Notes under the pieces: generated by a model
The model's database searches: none
Told to the model about the DNA's origin: nothing
The model's input: only the letters and a program-made list of their open reading frames with translations
Position numbers and translations under genes: made by a program
Assembly (NCBI RefSeq): GCF_044227025.1
Contig: NZ_JBGAFX010000007.1
Span: 186,001-250,000 of the forward strand
Source: Dokdonella_A sp044227025
GTDB taxonomy: Bacteria; Pseudomonadota; Gammaproteobacteria; Xanthomonadales; Rhodanobacteraceae
DNA: 64,000 nucleotides
Direction: 5' to 3'
In this document: piece by piece, positions 7,564 through 19,137 of the stretch
How the letters are laid out: every line of letters begins with the position of its first letter
Position numbering within the stretch: the stretch's first letter is position 1

Positions 7564-9198
7564 TCAGGCGGACTGCGGCGTGATGCGCGAGGCCAACAGG
7601 GTACCGGCCGGCGTGAGGGTGATGCGGAAACAGGCGCCGCCGCCTGCGACCGGCACGTATTCGAGCGAAGCCTGACTCGCCTCGCTCATCTGCTTGGCGA
7701 GGTACAGGCCAAGGCCGGTGCCGTATTCGTGCGTGGTGTAGAACGGCTCGAAGATCTGCGCGGCGACTTTCGGCGGAATGCCGGGGCCGCGATCGATGAC
7801 CTCGAGCAGCGGCGGGCCTTTGTCGACCGCTAGGCGCGCGACCACGGTCACCCGCGCCGGCTGGTTGGGTTGCCGGCCGTAGCGCAGGGCGTTCTGCACG
7901 AGGTTCCACATCACCTGCTGCAGGTGTTGCGGATCGACCATCGCTTCCAGCCTGCGGTTGTGGGTCACCGCGCGCAGCTGATCCTGGCCGAGGTCGTTGG
8001 ACTGCTTGTAGTCCTCGACGAACGCGAGCACCCAGGCGTTCAGGTCGATCGTCTCCGGGCGCGAGCGCTCGCGCCGCGAGAGCTGCAGGATGTTCTCGAC
8101 GACGTCGTTCGCGCGCGTGCAGTGGTTGTTGATGATGTCGACGAGGCGCTTGTCCTCGGCGTTGAGTTCGGGCGACTCGGCCAGCAACTGCGCCGAATAG
8201 CGGATCGCCGCGAGCGGGTTGCGGATCTCGTGCGCGATCGACGCCGACAGGCGACCCAGCGAGGACAGGGTCAGTTCCTCGGCGCGCCGCGACAGCAGCG
8301 AGGTGTCGTCGAGGAAGATCAGCACGTTGGTGTCGTCGTTCGGCGCGAGACGGGTGAAACGCGGGATCACCTCGGGCACGTCGTGCGCGAGCGCGACCGC
8401 GGTCTGGTCGGACTTGCCGGTATGGCGCCAGTGGTACAGCCGCCGCGACAGTTCTGCCGCGACTGAGCCGAGCTCGCGCTGCCCCGGGGGCGGGTTGCCG
8501 ATCAGGTGCCAGGCGGATTCGTTGATGCGCAGGATGTGGTTGGCGCGGTCGACCAGCAGGACGCCGGTCTTCATGCGCTGGATGATGAGGTCGTTGATCT
8601 GCTCCAGGTTGAGCAGGTCGACACCGCGCTGGGCGGCGAGGTCCTCGGCCGCGCGCATGTGGCCGCCGAGGTAGCGCAGCAGGGCCGCGACGATGAAGTA
8701 GGCCACCACGATGACGATGACCTCGACTCCGCTCGATGCGGGTCCGCCGGCCATCGAGTCGAACAGATAGGGAACCGTCACGCCGATCGCGGCGATCATC
8801 GCGAAGACGTAGGCCCGGTGCGGCAGCAGCAGGGCAGCGATGCCGACGTTCACCAGCAACATCATCGGCACCAGGCTGTGCCCGGACAGTGCGATCAGCA
8901 CGAGCGAGGCGGCGACGATATCGATCAGCAGGGACGAGCTGATCGTGCCGGCGAGGCGCGCGCGCAGGCGTTCCGTGCCGACCAGCAGGGCGATCGCGAT
9001 GACGATGTAGATGACCGCCGCGACCTGGCCCAGCATCGGCCGCGTCACGCGCACCCATTCGACCGCAAACGGGCTGAACACGAGGCCGGCATAGACCACG
9101 GCTTCGAGGCAGCGGTAGAGATTGAAAAAATAGAGCTCGCGCCGGGTGATGTCGCCCGGAGAGGCAGCCGTGCTTTGCACGTTCGGTCCCGCGGTCAC
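7564..9198 (-). CDS. pilS: Sensor histidine kinase PilS
   Basis: A 544-aa membrane kinase beginning with GTG. Six hydrophobic helices fill residues about 25-190. A PAS-like linker follows (GVLLVDRANHILRINESA). The dimerisation/phosphoacceptor domain carries H-box SASIAHEIRNPLAAI, and the HATPase domain has the N-box (NLVQNALRYG) and G-boxes (DRGPGIPP, GTGLGLYL). This is the PilS architecture, with a six-helix sensor that can read pilin in the membrane. It is transcribed ahead of pilR and is divergent from sucC. Confidence 0.93.
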   Translation of the reverse strand: MTAGPNVQSTAASPGDITRRELYFFNLYRCLEAVVYAGLVFSPFAVEWVRVTRPMLGQVAAVIYIVIAIALLVGTERLRARLAGTISSSLLIDIVAASLVLIALSGHSLVPMMLLVNVGIAALLLPHRAYVFAMIAAIGVTVPYLFDSMAGGPASSGVEVIVIVVAYFIVAALLRYLGGHMRAAEDLAAQRGVDLLNLEQINDLIIQRMKTGVLLVDRANHILRINESAWHLIGNPPPGQRELGSVAAELSRRLYHWRHTGKSDQTAVALAHDVPEVIPRFTRLAPNDDTNVLIFLDDTSLLSRRAEELTLSSLGRLSASIAHEIRNPLAAIRYSAQLLAESPELNAEDKRLVDIINNHCTRANDVVENILQLSRRERSRPETIDLNAWVLAFVEDYKQSNDLGQDQLRAVTHNRRLEAMVDPQHLQQVMWNLVQNALRYGRQPNQPARVTVVARLAVDKGPPLLEVIDRGPGIPPKVAAQIFEPFYTTHEYGTGLGLYLAKQMSEASQASLEYVPVAGGGACFRITLTPAGTLLASRITPQSA

Positions 9199-9233
9199 GT
9201 CTGTTCCATGTGGCCGGAGTATAGCCTGATGAG

Positions 9234-9320
9234 GGCTGGGCGCTGGGGGCTTGGGGGCTGGGGGTTCGCCGCGCGTCTCGACTGCGCTCGCTACCGCTCG
9301 CTGCGCTCAACGCGAACGGA
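9234..9320 (+). repeat. G-rich repeat plus degenerate palindromic repeat upstream of sucC
   Basis: Between pilS and sucC there are four closely spaced runs of 3-5 G (GGGGGCTTGGGGGCTGGGGG), resembling the heptamer repeat before ruvB. Next comes CTCGACTGCGCTC...GCTGCGCTCAACGCGAACG, a single degenerate copy of the 75-bp unit seen at 38777-39175. The rest of the 9199-9463 gap shows no gene. Confidence 0.6.
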
Positions 9321-9463
9321 TTGGGGTGCGTTTTGATTTCCCCGTCCCCATCCCCGAGAATAGGCGACCCCGTTTCGCCGGCCTCGCGCCGGCGCGCTCC
9401 CCGGATCGTGCTGCCGCGGTGTCCTTCGCGCCGCGCACGCGTCCCTCCGCACAAGGTGCCTGC

Positions 9464-10633
<1,170 letters not shown>

Positions 10634-10637
10634 CAGC

Positions 10638-10690
10638 GGTGGGCCCAAGCCCACCCTACCCATTCTTACAGGGTGGGCCCCGGCCCGCCG
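10638..10690. repeat. REP-type GGTGGGCC palindrome between sucC and sucD
   Basis: GGTGGGC-CCAA-GCCCACC forms a 7-bp hairpin, followed by a second G/C-rich half (GGGTGGGCCCCGGCCCGCC). The same type of sequence occurs after clpB (22783-22846), so this is a dispersed repeat family rather than a terminator: no T-run follows. Confidence 0.65.
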
Positions 10691-10706
10691 TCCTCAAAGG
10701 CTTCCC

Positions 10707-11579
<873 letters not shown>

Positions 11580-11606
11580 TCCACCGCTTGCCCGGCTGAC
11601 ACGACG

Positions 11607-11637
11607 AGGCCGCGGAGCGATCCGCGGCCTTTCTTTT
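11607..11637 (+). terminator. Rho-independent terminator after sucD
   Basis: A perfect 10-bp stem (AGGCCGCGGA/TCCGCGGCCT) with a GCGA loop, followed by TTCTTTT. It lies 27 nt after the sucD stop codon. Confidence 0.9.
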
Positions 11638-11736
11638 GTGATGTCCAGGGACCGGACGACAAATGCTCCGGGCATTTGCTGCCCCGTCCGACATTCCTTT
11701 GTCCCGGTGCGCTGGTATCGCGGGCATCGGCGCAAG

Positions 11737-11808
11737 GAGCATCGCGGCTTCCGCCGCTCGCACCGGGCCGCTGCTGCGCTTGTGGGAGCGGCGGAAGCCG
11801 CGATGCTC
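11737..11808. repeat. Paired REP element (REPIN-like inverted repeat)
   Basis: Two perfect 23-nt arms in inverted orientation (11737-11759 and 11786-11808), each built around ATCGCGGCTTCCGCCGC, are separated by 26 nt. This is the form of REPIN elements mobilised by RAYT transposases. A single arm of the same family recurs at 63386-63406 and a diverged one at 38317-38340. The surrounding gap 11640-11928 holds no gene. Confidence 0.75.
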
Positions 11809-11928
11809 TTCGCCCGGCCCGGCGCCATCACCGCCCCCCCTCCAGGCAACGGCGTTTGCCGGGCGATGTAATCGCCGGCACGAAACGACGTAGGATGCAC
11901 CCAGCGTCGCCATGCCAGGGGAGAGAAC

Positions 11929-14604
11929 ATGCGCCGTCGCCTCGTTTTGCTGTTCGCTGTCGCGTGTTGCGCGGTCGCTTCCGCGCAGATCCTGCCGCAG
12001 GACCCGAACGACGACGGCGTGCCGTCGGTCACCGATCCGTCCGTGCCGCTCAGCTACGTCGGCAACGACGGCAGCGTGTCGATCGGCGTCAATCGAGAAG
12101 GACAAACCGAAGGCCAGCTGCTCGGGGTTTTCGCGCGCAACAACGCCCGCGCCCTCGTGGGCCAGATCTGGTGGGATCGCGCCGGCGCCGGCGGCGCGCA
12201 GGCCGACTTCAACTGGCTCTGGGGCGGTGACCCGATCGCTGCGCGCGAGCATCCCGACCGGGCGACGGTCAGTCGCCTCAGCTTCGCGCTCGACCAGAAT
12301 GCCCAACACGACCGCAAGGCGACGCTCGGCTTCGGCGTCGAGCGGCGCGACTACTCGATCGAGGCCTGGCTCGCGCACGGGGTCAGCGGCGCGCGCGCGG
12401 CCGGCCACGCCTTGCATGACGATCTCGCCCAACTGGGTGGCAGCGACGACATCGGCGCCTACACCCAGGTCGAGACCACAACCACCGACACGCTGTTCGA
12501 GAGCAAGGCGTACGGCACCGAAATCGGGGTGCAGTTCGGCCATGTGTTCGAGCCCATGGCGATGCGCGTGCACGGCGGTGCCAGCACGGCCGATGGTGAC
12601 GGCGCGCGCGCAACGACGTTCTCGCTCGGCCTCGACACGCCGCTCGGCACGCGTGGCTGGGGCCTGTCCGCTCTCGCGGAGCATGTCGCGCGCAGCGGCG
12701 GCGCCGGCAGTGGCAGTGATGATCGCCTGTCGGTTTTCCTGCGTTACGAATTCGGTCGCAGCAGTTCGTTCGCACCGACCGCGCAGTTGCAGGATCCGGC
12801 CTGGATCACGCGCTCGCTTGCGCGACCATCGAGCGCGCACCCGCGCACGGTCGAAAGCTATCGCCGCACCCGCTCGCAGACGGTATCGGTGACGCGTGGT
12901 CCGCGCCAGTACACCAACCATTTCCCGATTGCGCAGGCCGACGGCGCGAGCACGCCCCCCGGCGTCGCCGTGACGATCAACGTGGTCGCGAATGACACCG
13001 ATGCCGACGGCGATGCGCTCAGCGTGAGCGCGGTGACGCCGCCGGCGCACGGCAGCGCGGTCGCGTCCGGCGGGAACATCGTCTACACGCCGGTAGCCGG
13101 CTTCAGCGGCGCCGACGCATTCGCCTACACGGTCAGCGACGGTCGCGGCGGCAGCGCGAGCGCCAACGTGGCGGTGAGCGTCGGTGGGGGGCCTTCGAAC
13201 CAGCCGCCGGTCGCGCGCGACGACAGCGCCGCGACTTCATTCGGCCAGACGGTGAGGATCAACGTGCTGGCGAACGACGGCGATCCGGACGGCGATCCGC
13301 TCGTGATCGCGAGCGTCGGCGCGCCGGCGCACGGCACCGCGAGCATTTCCGGGCAGAGCATCCTCTACGTGCCGACGCCCGGCTACATCGGCCCGGACCT
13401 CTTCACCTACACCATCGAGGACGGCCAGGGCGGCAGCGCGACCGCGACGGTGACGATCACGGTCGCCGCGCAGCCGAACCGCAACCCGGTTGCGCGCCCG
13501 GACGCGGCCACCGTCACGACCGGCCAGATCGTCACCATCGACGTGCTCGCGAACGACAACGACGTCGACGGTGACGCGCTGACCGTGATCGCACTGGGCG
13601 CGCCCCAGCACGGCGCGGTCGCGATCTTCGGCAACCAGGTCCAGTACGCGAGCGTGGCCGGTTACGCTGGCCCGGACTCCTTCACGTACACGATCAGCGA
13701 CGGCCGTGGCGGCAATGCCAGCGCGACCGTCACGATCAACGTGGTGCCACTGCCGAACCGGCCACCGGTCGCCGTCAACGACAATGCGTCCACCACGTTT
13801 GCCGCATCGGTCGCGATCGCGGTGCTGGCGAACGACAGCGATCCGGACGGTGATCCACTGACGATCACCGCGACGACGCCGCCGACGTTCGGCACGATCG
13901 TGGTGGCGGGTGGGTCGATCACCTATACCGCGAACGCGGCCGGCACCGTCGGCGTCGACACGTTCACCTACACGATTTCGGACGGTCGTGGCGGCACCGC
14001 GACGGCGACTGTCTCGGTGACCGTCACCGCGGTCACGAACCAGCCGCCGACCGCGGTCGATGACAACGCGACGACGCCCTTCGGCCAGCCGGTCACCATC
14101 GCAGTGCTCGCGAACGATTCCGACCCCGACGGCGACCCGCTCGTGATCGCGAGCGTGACGCCGGCGTCGAACGGCACGGCGACGATTGCCGGCAACGCGA
14201 TCGTCTACACGCCCGGCCCGGGCTTCAACGGCCTCGACCGCTTCGCCTACACGATAAGCGACGGGCGCGGCGGCGTTGCGACGGCCTTCGTCACCGTGGT
14301 CGTGTCGCCGGCGCCGAACCAGCCGCCGGTCGCGGTCGCCGACACCGGCGGACTCAACCAGACCGTGATTCCGGTGCTCGCCAACGACTCCGACCCGGAC
14401 GGCGATCCGCTGACGATCATCGGCGTCACCATGCCGGTGGACCCCAACGGTGCGCCGGCCGGCACGGTCGCGATCACCGGCAACACGGTGACGTGGATAC
14501 CGCCCGCGGGTTTCCTCAACTCGGCGACCTTCACCTACACCATCAGCGACGGCCGCGGCGGCACCGCGACCGCGATCGTCAACGTCGTCACGGGCATTCC
14601 GTGA
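11929..14604 (+). CDS. Secreted protein with six Ig-like (Big_9/cadherin-like) repeats and an N-terminal beta-rich domain
   Basis: An 891-aa protein with a signal peptide (MRRRLVLLFAVACCAVASA). Residues about 25-310 form a region of alternating short beta-like strands with no cysteines. From about residue 325 there are six tandem repeats of roughly 92 aa. Each opens with NxPPVA, contains VLANDSDPDGDPL, and closes with FTYTISDGRGGTATATV, typical of Big_9/cadherin-like adhesin domains with Ca2+-binding Asp motifs. The order signal-barrel-like-Ig repeats resembles inverse autotransporters (intimin/invasin, type Ve), though no LysM domain is seen. A role in surface adhesion is inferred. The repeats stop abruptly, with no C-terminal sorting domain or secretion signal. 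It is a single-gene unit with terminator and repeats upstream and nadE downstream. Confidence 0.75.
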   Translation: MRRRLVLLFAVACCAVASAQILPQDPNDDGVPSVTDPSVPLSYVGNDGSVSIGVNREGQTEGQLLGVFARNNARALVGQIWWDRAGAGGAQADFNWLWGGDPIAAREHPDRATVSRLSFALDQNAQHDRKATLGFGVERRDYSIEAWLAHGVSGARAAGHALHDDLAQLGGSDDIGAYTQVETTTTDTLFESKAYGTEIGVQFGHVFEPMAMRVHGGASTADGDGARATTFSLGLDTPLGTRGWGLSALAEHVARSGGAGSGSDDRLSVFLRYEFGRSSSFAPTAQLQDPAWITRSLARPSSAHPRTVESYRRTRSQTVSVTRGPRQYTNHFPIAQADGASTPPGVAVTINVVANDTDADGDALSVSAVTPPAHGSAVASGGNIVYTPVAGFSGADAFAYTVSDGRGGSASANVAVSVGGGPSNQPPVARDDSAATSFGQTVRINVLANDGDPDGDPLVIASVGAPAHGTASISGQSILYVPTPGYIGPDLFTYTIEDGQGGSATATVTITVAAQPNRNPVARPDAATVTTGQIVTIDVLANDNDVDGDALTVIALGAPQHGAVAIFGNQVQYASVAGYAGPDSFTYTISDGRGGNASATVTINVVPLPNRPPVAVNDNASTTFAASVAIAVLANDSDPDGDPLTITATTPPTFGTIVVAGGSITYTANAAGTVGVDTFTYTISDGRGGTATATVSVTVTAVTNQPPTAVDDNATTPFGQPVTIAVLANDSDPDGDPLVIASVTPASNGTATIAGNAIVYTPGPGFNGLDRFAYTISDGRGGVATAFVTVVVSPAPNQPPVAVADTGGLNQTVIPVLANDSDPDGDPLTIIGVTMPVDPNGAPAGTVAITGNTVTWIPPAGFLNSATFTYTISDGRGGTATAIVNVVTGIP

Positions 14605-14670
14605 CGGCATCGGTTTGCGAGGGCGGCGCGGCCTTACAATCCGCGTCGCCTCCGTGAACCGTCGCCGCAC

Positions 14671-16338
14671 ATGTCCAGGCTCCGCATCGCCCTCGCCCAG
14701 TTCGATTTTCCGGTCGGTGCCGTCGCGCACAACGAGCAACGCATCGCCGCGTTGATTGCACAGGCGCGCGAGGTCCACGCCGCCGACGTCGTGCTGTTCC
14801 CGGAACTTGCGCTGAGCGGCTATCCGCCGGAAGACCTGTTGCTCCGACCGAGCTTCCTTGCCGAATGCGAAGCCGCGCTTGGGCGGATCGCATCCGGCGT
14901 GCGCGGCATCGTCGCGATCGTTGGCTGGCCGCAGGCCGCCGGCGCGGTCGTCTACAACGCGGCCAGCGTGCTGCGCGATGGTACGGTCGCCGCGACCTAC
15001 CGCAAGCGCGAGTTGCCGAACTACGCCGTGTTCGACGAGCGACGCTACTTCGACGTCGACCCGGATCGCGACGACTGCGTGTTCGAGATCGATGGCGTCC
15101 GGGTCGGCCTGATCATCTGCGAGGACGTCTGGTTCGCCGAACCACTGGCGAGCACGCTGGCTGCCGGCGCCGAGCTGGTGCTGGTGCCGAACGCGTCGCC
15201 GTTCGAGCGCGACAAGCACGGCCAGCGCGATGCCCTGCTGGCGCAGCGCGTGCGCGAGTCGCAGCAGGGTGGGGTCGGCGTAGGCATCGCCTATCTCAAC
15301 GCGGTCGGTGGCCAGGACGCGGTGGTGTTCGACGGCGCCTCGGTGCTTGCCGACGGCGACGGCCACGTGCATGCGGCCGCGCGCGCGTTCGAGGACCACT
15401 GGCTGGTCACCGACTACGACGCGTCGACGCGCCGCTTCTCGCCAGTCGCCTGGCCGGCCGAGGAGGACGAAAGTCGCGACGCGCTCGCGTGGCGCGCAAT
15501 CGTGCGTGGCACCCGCGACTATTGCGCGAAGAACGGTTTCGACAAGGTCTGGATCGGGTTGTCCGGCGGCATCGATTCGGCGCTCGTGCTCAGCGTGGCG
15601 GTCGACGCGCTCGGCGCCGGCAACGTGACCGGCGTGCGGATGCCGTCGCGCTACACCTCCGATCTCAGCAACGACCTCGCCGACGAGCAGGCGAAAGCGC
15701 TCGGCGTGAAGATCATCACCGTTCCGATCGAAACTCCGTTCCAGGGCTTCCTCGACGCGCTCGCTCCCGCCTTTTCGGCCCACGCGCCTCCGCCCGCAGG
15801 ATCCAACTCCGACGTAGCCGCCGAAAACCTCCAGTCGCGTTGCCGAGGTGCGATCCTGATGGCGCTGTCGAACAAGTTCGGCGGCCTCGTGCTCACGACC
15901 GGCAACAAGAGCGAGTATGCGGTCGGCTACGCGACCATCTACGGCGACATGTGCGGCGGCTACGCGCCGATCAAGGACCTCTACAAGACCGAGGTGTTCG
16001 CGCTCGCGCGCTGGCGCAACGCGATCGCCGGCGCTCCGGTGATTCCGCCGGAGGTGATCGCGCGACCGCCGTCGGCGGAGCTGCGCGAAAACCAGACCGA
16101 CCAGGATTCGCTGCCGCCCTACGACGTGCTCGATGCGATCCTGTTGCGCCACGTCGACGGCGAACAGTCGCGCGAGGAGATCGTGCGCGCCGGTTTCGAT
16201 CCCGCCGTGGTCGAGCGCGTGCTGCGCCTGGTGCGCATCAGCGAGTGGAAACGCCAGCAGGCCGCACCAGGCCCGAAGGTGTCGCGCCGCGCGTTCGGTC
16301 GCGAGCGCCGTTATCCCATTACGTCAGGCTGGCGGTAA
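14671..16338 (+). CDS. nadE: Glutamine-dependent NAD+ synthetase
   Basis: A 555-aa two-domain enzyme. The N-terminal nitrilase-type glutaminase has the triad E45 (FPELALSGYPPED), the Lys near residue 112 (YRKRELPNY) and C150 (IICEDVW). The C-terminal N-type ATP pyrophosphatase domain has the P-loop SGGIDS at about 298 and the TTGNKSE segment. It amidates deamido-NAD using glutamine-derived ammonia, the last step of NAD synthesis. Its length fits the glutamine-dependent bacterial class. bamD follows convergently 49 nt away. Confidence 0.96.
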   Translation: MSRLRIALAQFDFPVGAVAHNEQRIAALIAQAREVHAADVVLFPELALSGYPPEDLLLRPSFLAECEAALGRIASGVRGIVAIVGWPQAAGAVVYNAASVLRDGTVAATYRKRELPNYAVFDERRYFDVDPDRDDCVFEIDGVRVGLIICEDVWFAEPLASTLAAGAELVLVPNASPFERDKHGQRDALLAQRVRESQQGGVGVGIAYLNAVGGQDAVVFDGASVLADGDGHVHAAARAFEDHWLVTDYDASTRRFSPVAWPAEEDESRDALAWRAIVRGTRDYCAKNGFDKVWIGLSGGIDSALVLSVAVDALGAGNVTGVRMPSRYTSDLSNDLADEQAKALGVKIITVPIETPFQGFLDALAPAFSAHAPPPAGSNSDVAAENLQSRCRGAILMALSNKFGGLVLTTGNKSEYAVGYATIYGDMCGGYAPIKDLYKTEVFALARWRNAIAGAPVIPPEVIARPPSAELRENQTDQDSLPPYDVLDAILLRHVDGEQSREEIVRAGFDPAVVERVLRLVRISEWKRQQAAPGPKVSRRAFGRERRYPITSGWR

Positions 16339-16387
16339 GGGCGTCTCGGCGGCAGGGCGGTACGCGCGCAGCGCGTGCCGCCGAAGA

Positions 16388-17230
16388 TCATCCGCGGTTC
16401 GACAGCGGAATCAGCTTCCACCAGTTCGAGCGGTAGTGCGGCCAGTTGCCGTGCAACGAGGCATGGTCGGGGTAGTTGAGCTTGAGCACGCGCTCGGCGT
16501 CGTCGGCGAGCTTGTCCTGGCCGAGCTTGCGGTAGCTGCGCACCATGACCGCGAGCGCATCGCCGGCCTGGGGCGTCTGCGGGTACGTCTCGATGACGGC
16601 CTTCGCGCGGTTCGAGGCGGCGACGTAGGCTTCACGCTTGAGGTAGAACAGCGCGATGTTGAGATCGGCCTGCGCCATCATGTTGCGCAGGGCCACCATG
16701 CGCTGGCGCGCATCCGCGCTGTAGATGCTTTGCGGATAACGGCTGAGCAGCGCGCCGAAATCGTCGAACGACTGGCGCAGGTTGGCCTGGTCGCGCTTGG
16801 TCATGTCCTGGCCGACGTAGCGCTCGAGGAACCCGCCCGAGCGGTTGAAGTTGATCAGCCCGCGCAGGTAGTACGCGTAGTCGACATGGCGATGGGTCGG
16901 GTAGGTCTTGATGAAGCGGTTGATGGTCGAATACGCGTCGTCCGGCTTGTCGTCCTTGTACTGCGCGTAGGCGAGGTTGAGCTGCGCCTGCTCGGTGTAC
17001 GGGCCGAACGGGAAGCGCGAGTTCAGGCGCGTGAACGACCGGATCGCCAGGTCGTTGTTGCCGGCATCGAGGCCGTCGACGCCCTTTCGATACAGTTCCT
17101 CGACCGTCATCGTGTCCATCGGGTCGCCCTTCCTGGCGCCGCGATGGAACAGGGAACAGCCGGCCAGCGCGACGATCAGCACGAGCATCACGGTGCGCAG
17201 GATGAAGCGGAAGCTTGGGGAGACTCGCAT
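16388..17230 (-). CDS. bamD: Outer membrane assembly lipoprotein BamD
   Basis: A 280-aa lipoprotein starting MRVSPSFRFIL, with the lipobox LAGC at about residues 23-26. The rest is TPR-like: VEELYRKGVDGLDAGNNDLAIRSFTRL, the PYTEQAQLNLAYAQYKDDKPDDA segments, and YYLRGLINFNRS, all typical of BamD/ComL. It works in the BAM complex that inserts beta-barrels in the outer membrane. It is divergent from rluD across a 172-nt gap, the usual arrangement in gammaproteobacteria. A longer upstream frame exists but would bury the lipobox. Confidence 0.93.
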   Translation of the reverse strand: MRVSPSFRFILRTVMLVLIVALAGCSLFHRGARKGDPMDTMTVEELYRKGVDGLDAGNNDLAIRSFTRLNSRFPFGPYTEQAQLNLAYAQYKDDKPDDAYSTINRFIKTYPTHRHVDYAYYLRGLINFNRSGGFLERYVGQDMTKRDQANLRQSFDDFGALLSRYPQSIYSADARQRMVALRNMMAQADLNIALFYLKREAYVAASNRAKAVIETYPQTPQAGDALAVMVRSYRKLGQDKLADDAERVLKLNYPDHASLHGNWPHYRSNWWKLIPLSNRG

Positions 17231-17402
17231 GCGGATGGCAGGCTCTGCGATGATGGACGGGATGGGGTAGGCCGCACGGCCGTGGCCGCCGGAGCGCGCC
17301 GGATCGGCCGGCCCGCGGTGCCTCGGGGCACCTCGCGAAGCGCCGATCATAACCTGAAACGTCGCCGGCGCTGGTAGCGCGCGGCGGCAGGACCCGCCTG
17401 CA

Positions 17403-18386
17403 ATGACCGAAACCGAATCGCACCTGAACACGCAACGCCTCGACACGACCATTCCCGAGCATCTCGCCGGGCGCCGTTTCGACCAGGCGCTGGCCGAGCT
17501 GTTCCCGGATTTCTCGCGTTCGCGCCTGACCGCGTGGATCAAGGCCGGGGCCGCGCGCCTGGATGGCGAAGCAGCCGCGCCGCGGCAGATCGTCCGCGGC
17601 GGCGAGGCGGTCGCGCTCGACGTGCTGATGGAGCGCGAGATCGGTGCGCAGGCCGAGGACATCCCGCTCGACATCCGCTACGAGGACGCCGACCTCATCG
17701 TCGTCAACAAGCCGCCCGGCCTGGTCGTGCATCCGGGCGCCGGCAATCCGGCCGGCACCCTGCAGAACGCGCTGCTGCATCACGATCCCAAACTCGCCGA
17801 GATCCCGCGCGGCGGCATCGTGCACCGCCTCGACAAGGACACCTCCGGCCTGATGGTCGTCGCGCGCACGCTGCGCGCGCACACCTCGCTGGTCGAGCAG
17901 TTGTCCGAACGCGACGTGCATCGCCAGTACGCCGCGATCGTGTATGGCGCGATGGTCGCCGGTGGCCGCGTCGACGAGCCGATCGGCCGCCATTCGCACG
18001 ACCGCCTGAAGCAGGCGGTGCGCGAGGACGGACGCGAGGCGATCACGCATTACCGCGTGCGCGAGCGGTTCCGCACCATGACCCTGGTCGAATGCCGCCT
18101 CGAAACCGGGCGCACCCACCAGATCCGCGTGCACATGGCGCACGTCAAGCATCCGCTGGTCGGCGATGCGCAATACGGCGGCCTGCTGAAGCTGCCGAAG
18201 GGTGCCTCGGTGGAGCTCGTCGATGCCTTGCGCGCATTCAAGCGCCAGGCGTTGCACGCCGAGAAGCTCGAATTCGTCCATCCGAAGACCGGCAAGCCAC
18301 TCACGATCGAAGCAGAGCGACCGGCCGACATGGAGCGCCTGCTCGCCGCGCTGCGGGTCGACGTCAAGGAGCACGGTGAACGCTGA
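17403..18386 (+). CDS. rluD: 23S rRNA pseudouridine(1911/1915/1917) synthase RluD
   Basis: A 327-aa enzyme. The N-terminal S4 RNA-binding domain (about 18-80, FDQALAELFPDFSRSRL) is followed by the RluA-family catalytic core with HRLDKDTSG; the catalytic Asp is D144. The conserved RTHQIRVH and GDAQYGG motifs are present. It modifies helix 69 of 23S rRNA. It is divergent from bamD and its 3' end overlaps the pgeF start by 11 nt. Confidence 0.95.
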   Translation: MTETESHLNTQRLDTTIPEHLAGRRFDQALAELFPDFSRSRLTAWIKAGAARLDGEAAAPRQIVRGGEAVALDVLMEREIGAQAEDIPLDIRYEDADLIVVNKPPGLVVHPGAGNPAGTLQNALLHHDPKLAEIPRGGIVHRLDKDTSGLMVVARTLRAHTSLVEQLSERDVHRQYAAIVYGAMVAGGRVDEPIGRHSHDRLKQAVREDGREAITHYRVRERFRTMTLVECRLETGRTHQIRVHMAHVKHPLVGDAQYGGLLKLPKGASVELVDALRAFKRQALHAEKLEFVHPKTGKPLTIEAERPADMERLLAALRVDVKEHGER

Positions 18387-19137
18387 TGCGGCGCTGGCCG
18401 ACGGTGCGTTGATCCTCCCGGACTGGCCCGCGCCGTCCAACGTGCGTGCCTGCGTGACGACGCGCGCGATGCCCGGCCATTCACTGGCGCCGTTCGATCG
18501 ATTCAATCTCGGCACGCGCTGCGGCGACGTGCCGCAGGCGGTTGCGGCGAATCGCGCGGCGCTGATCGCGCGCGCAGGCCTGCCGGCGCCACCGCGCTGG
18601 CTGCGCCAGGTGCACGGGACTGCGGTGCACGAAGCGCACGCGATGCCGATCGAGGCGGAACCCGAAGCCGATGCGGCCGTGACGATGCAGGCGGGCGTGG
18701 TGCTCGCCGTGCTCACCGCCGACTGCCTGCCGGTGCTGTTCTGCACCGACGACGGCAGCGCGGTCGGCGTCGCGCACGCCGGCTGGCGCGGCCTCGCTGC
18801 GGGCGTGCTCGAGGCGACGATCGCCTCGTTGCGCGTGGCGCCGGCGCGGCTGCTTGCGTGGATCGGTCCGGCGATCGGCGCCGCGTCATACGAAGTCGGC
18901 GACGAGGTGCGTGGTGCCTTCGTCGACGCCGAAGCCGGCAGCGCCGCTGCGTTCGTCGCAACCCGACCGGGCCACTGGCGCTGCGACCTGCCGGCACTCG
19001 CGCGCCGGCGTCTCGCCGGCGCCGGGGTCGCGCGCGTGGAGGGTGGCGGTTTCGACACGTTCCGCGACGAACGCCTCTATTCGTATCGGCGCGAACGCGA
19101 CACAGGCCGCTTCGCGACGCTGGTCTGGATCGCGTGA
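18376..19137 (+). CDS. pgeF: Peptidoglycan editing factor PgeF (YfiH, DUF152 laccase-domain)
   Basis: A 253-aa protein of the YfiH family. The start is GTG at 18376 with AAGGAG 5 nt before it; the gene overlaps rluD by 11 nt. Conserved metal/active-site pieces are RWLRQVHG, TADCLPVLFC and VAHAGWRGL. The family removes wrongly built L-Ala-to-L-Ser muropeptide precursors and also has laccase-like and purine-nucleoside activity in some members. The rluD-pgeF-clpB neighbourhood is widely conserved. The downstream gene starts inside its stop codon (GTGA). Confidence 0.9.
   Translation: MNADAALADGALILPDWPAPSNVRACVTTRAMPGHSLAPFDRFNLGTRCGDVPQAVAANRAALIARAGLPAPPRWLRQVHGTAVHEAHAMPIEAEPEADAAVTMQAGVVLAVLTADCLPVLFCTDDGSAVGVAHAGWRGLAAGVLEATIASLRVAPARLLAWIGPAIGAASYEVGDEVRGAFVDAEAGSAAAFVATRPGHWRCDLPALARRRLAGAGVARVEGGGFDTFRDERLYSYRRERDTGRFATLVWIA

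Noticed and set aside
10638..10690. Terminator between sucC and sucD
   Set aside because: The hairpins are not followed by a T-run and belong to a dispersed repeat family. The two genes are expected to be cotranscribed.
13237..16152. 971-codon minus-strand frame opposite the Ig-repeat gene and nadE
   Set aside because: Antisense shadow in GC-rich DNA. The plus-strand products are recognisable proteins.
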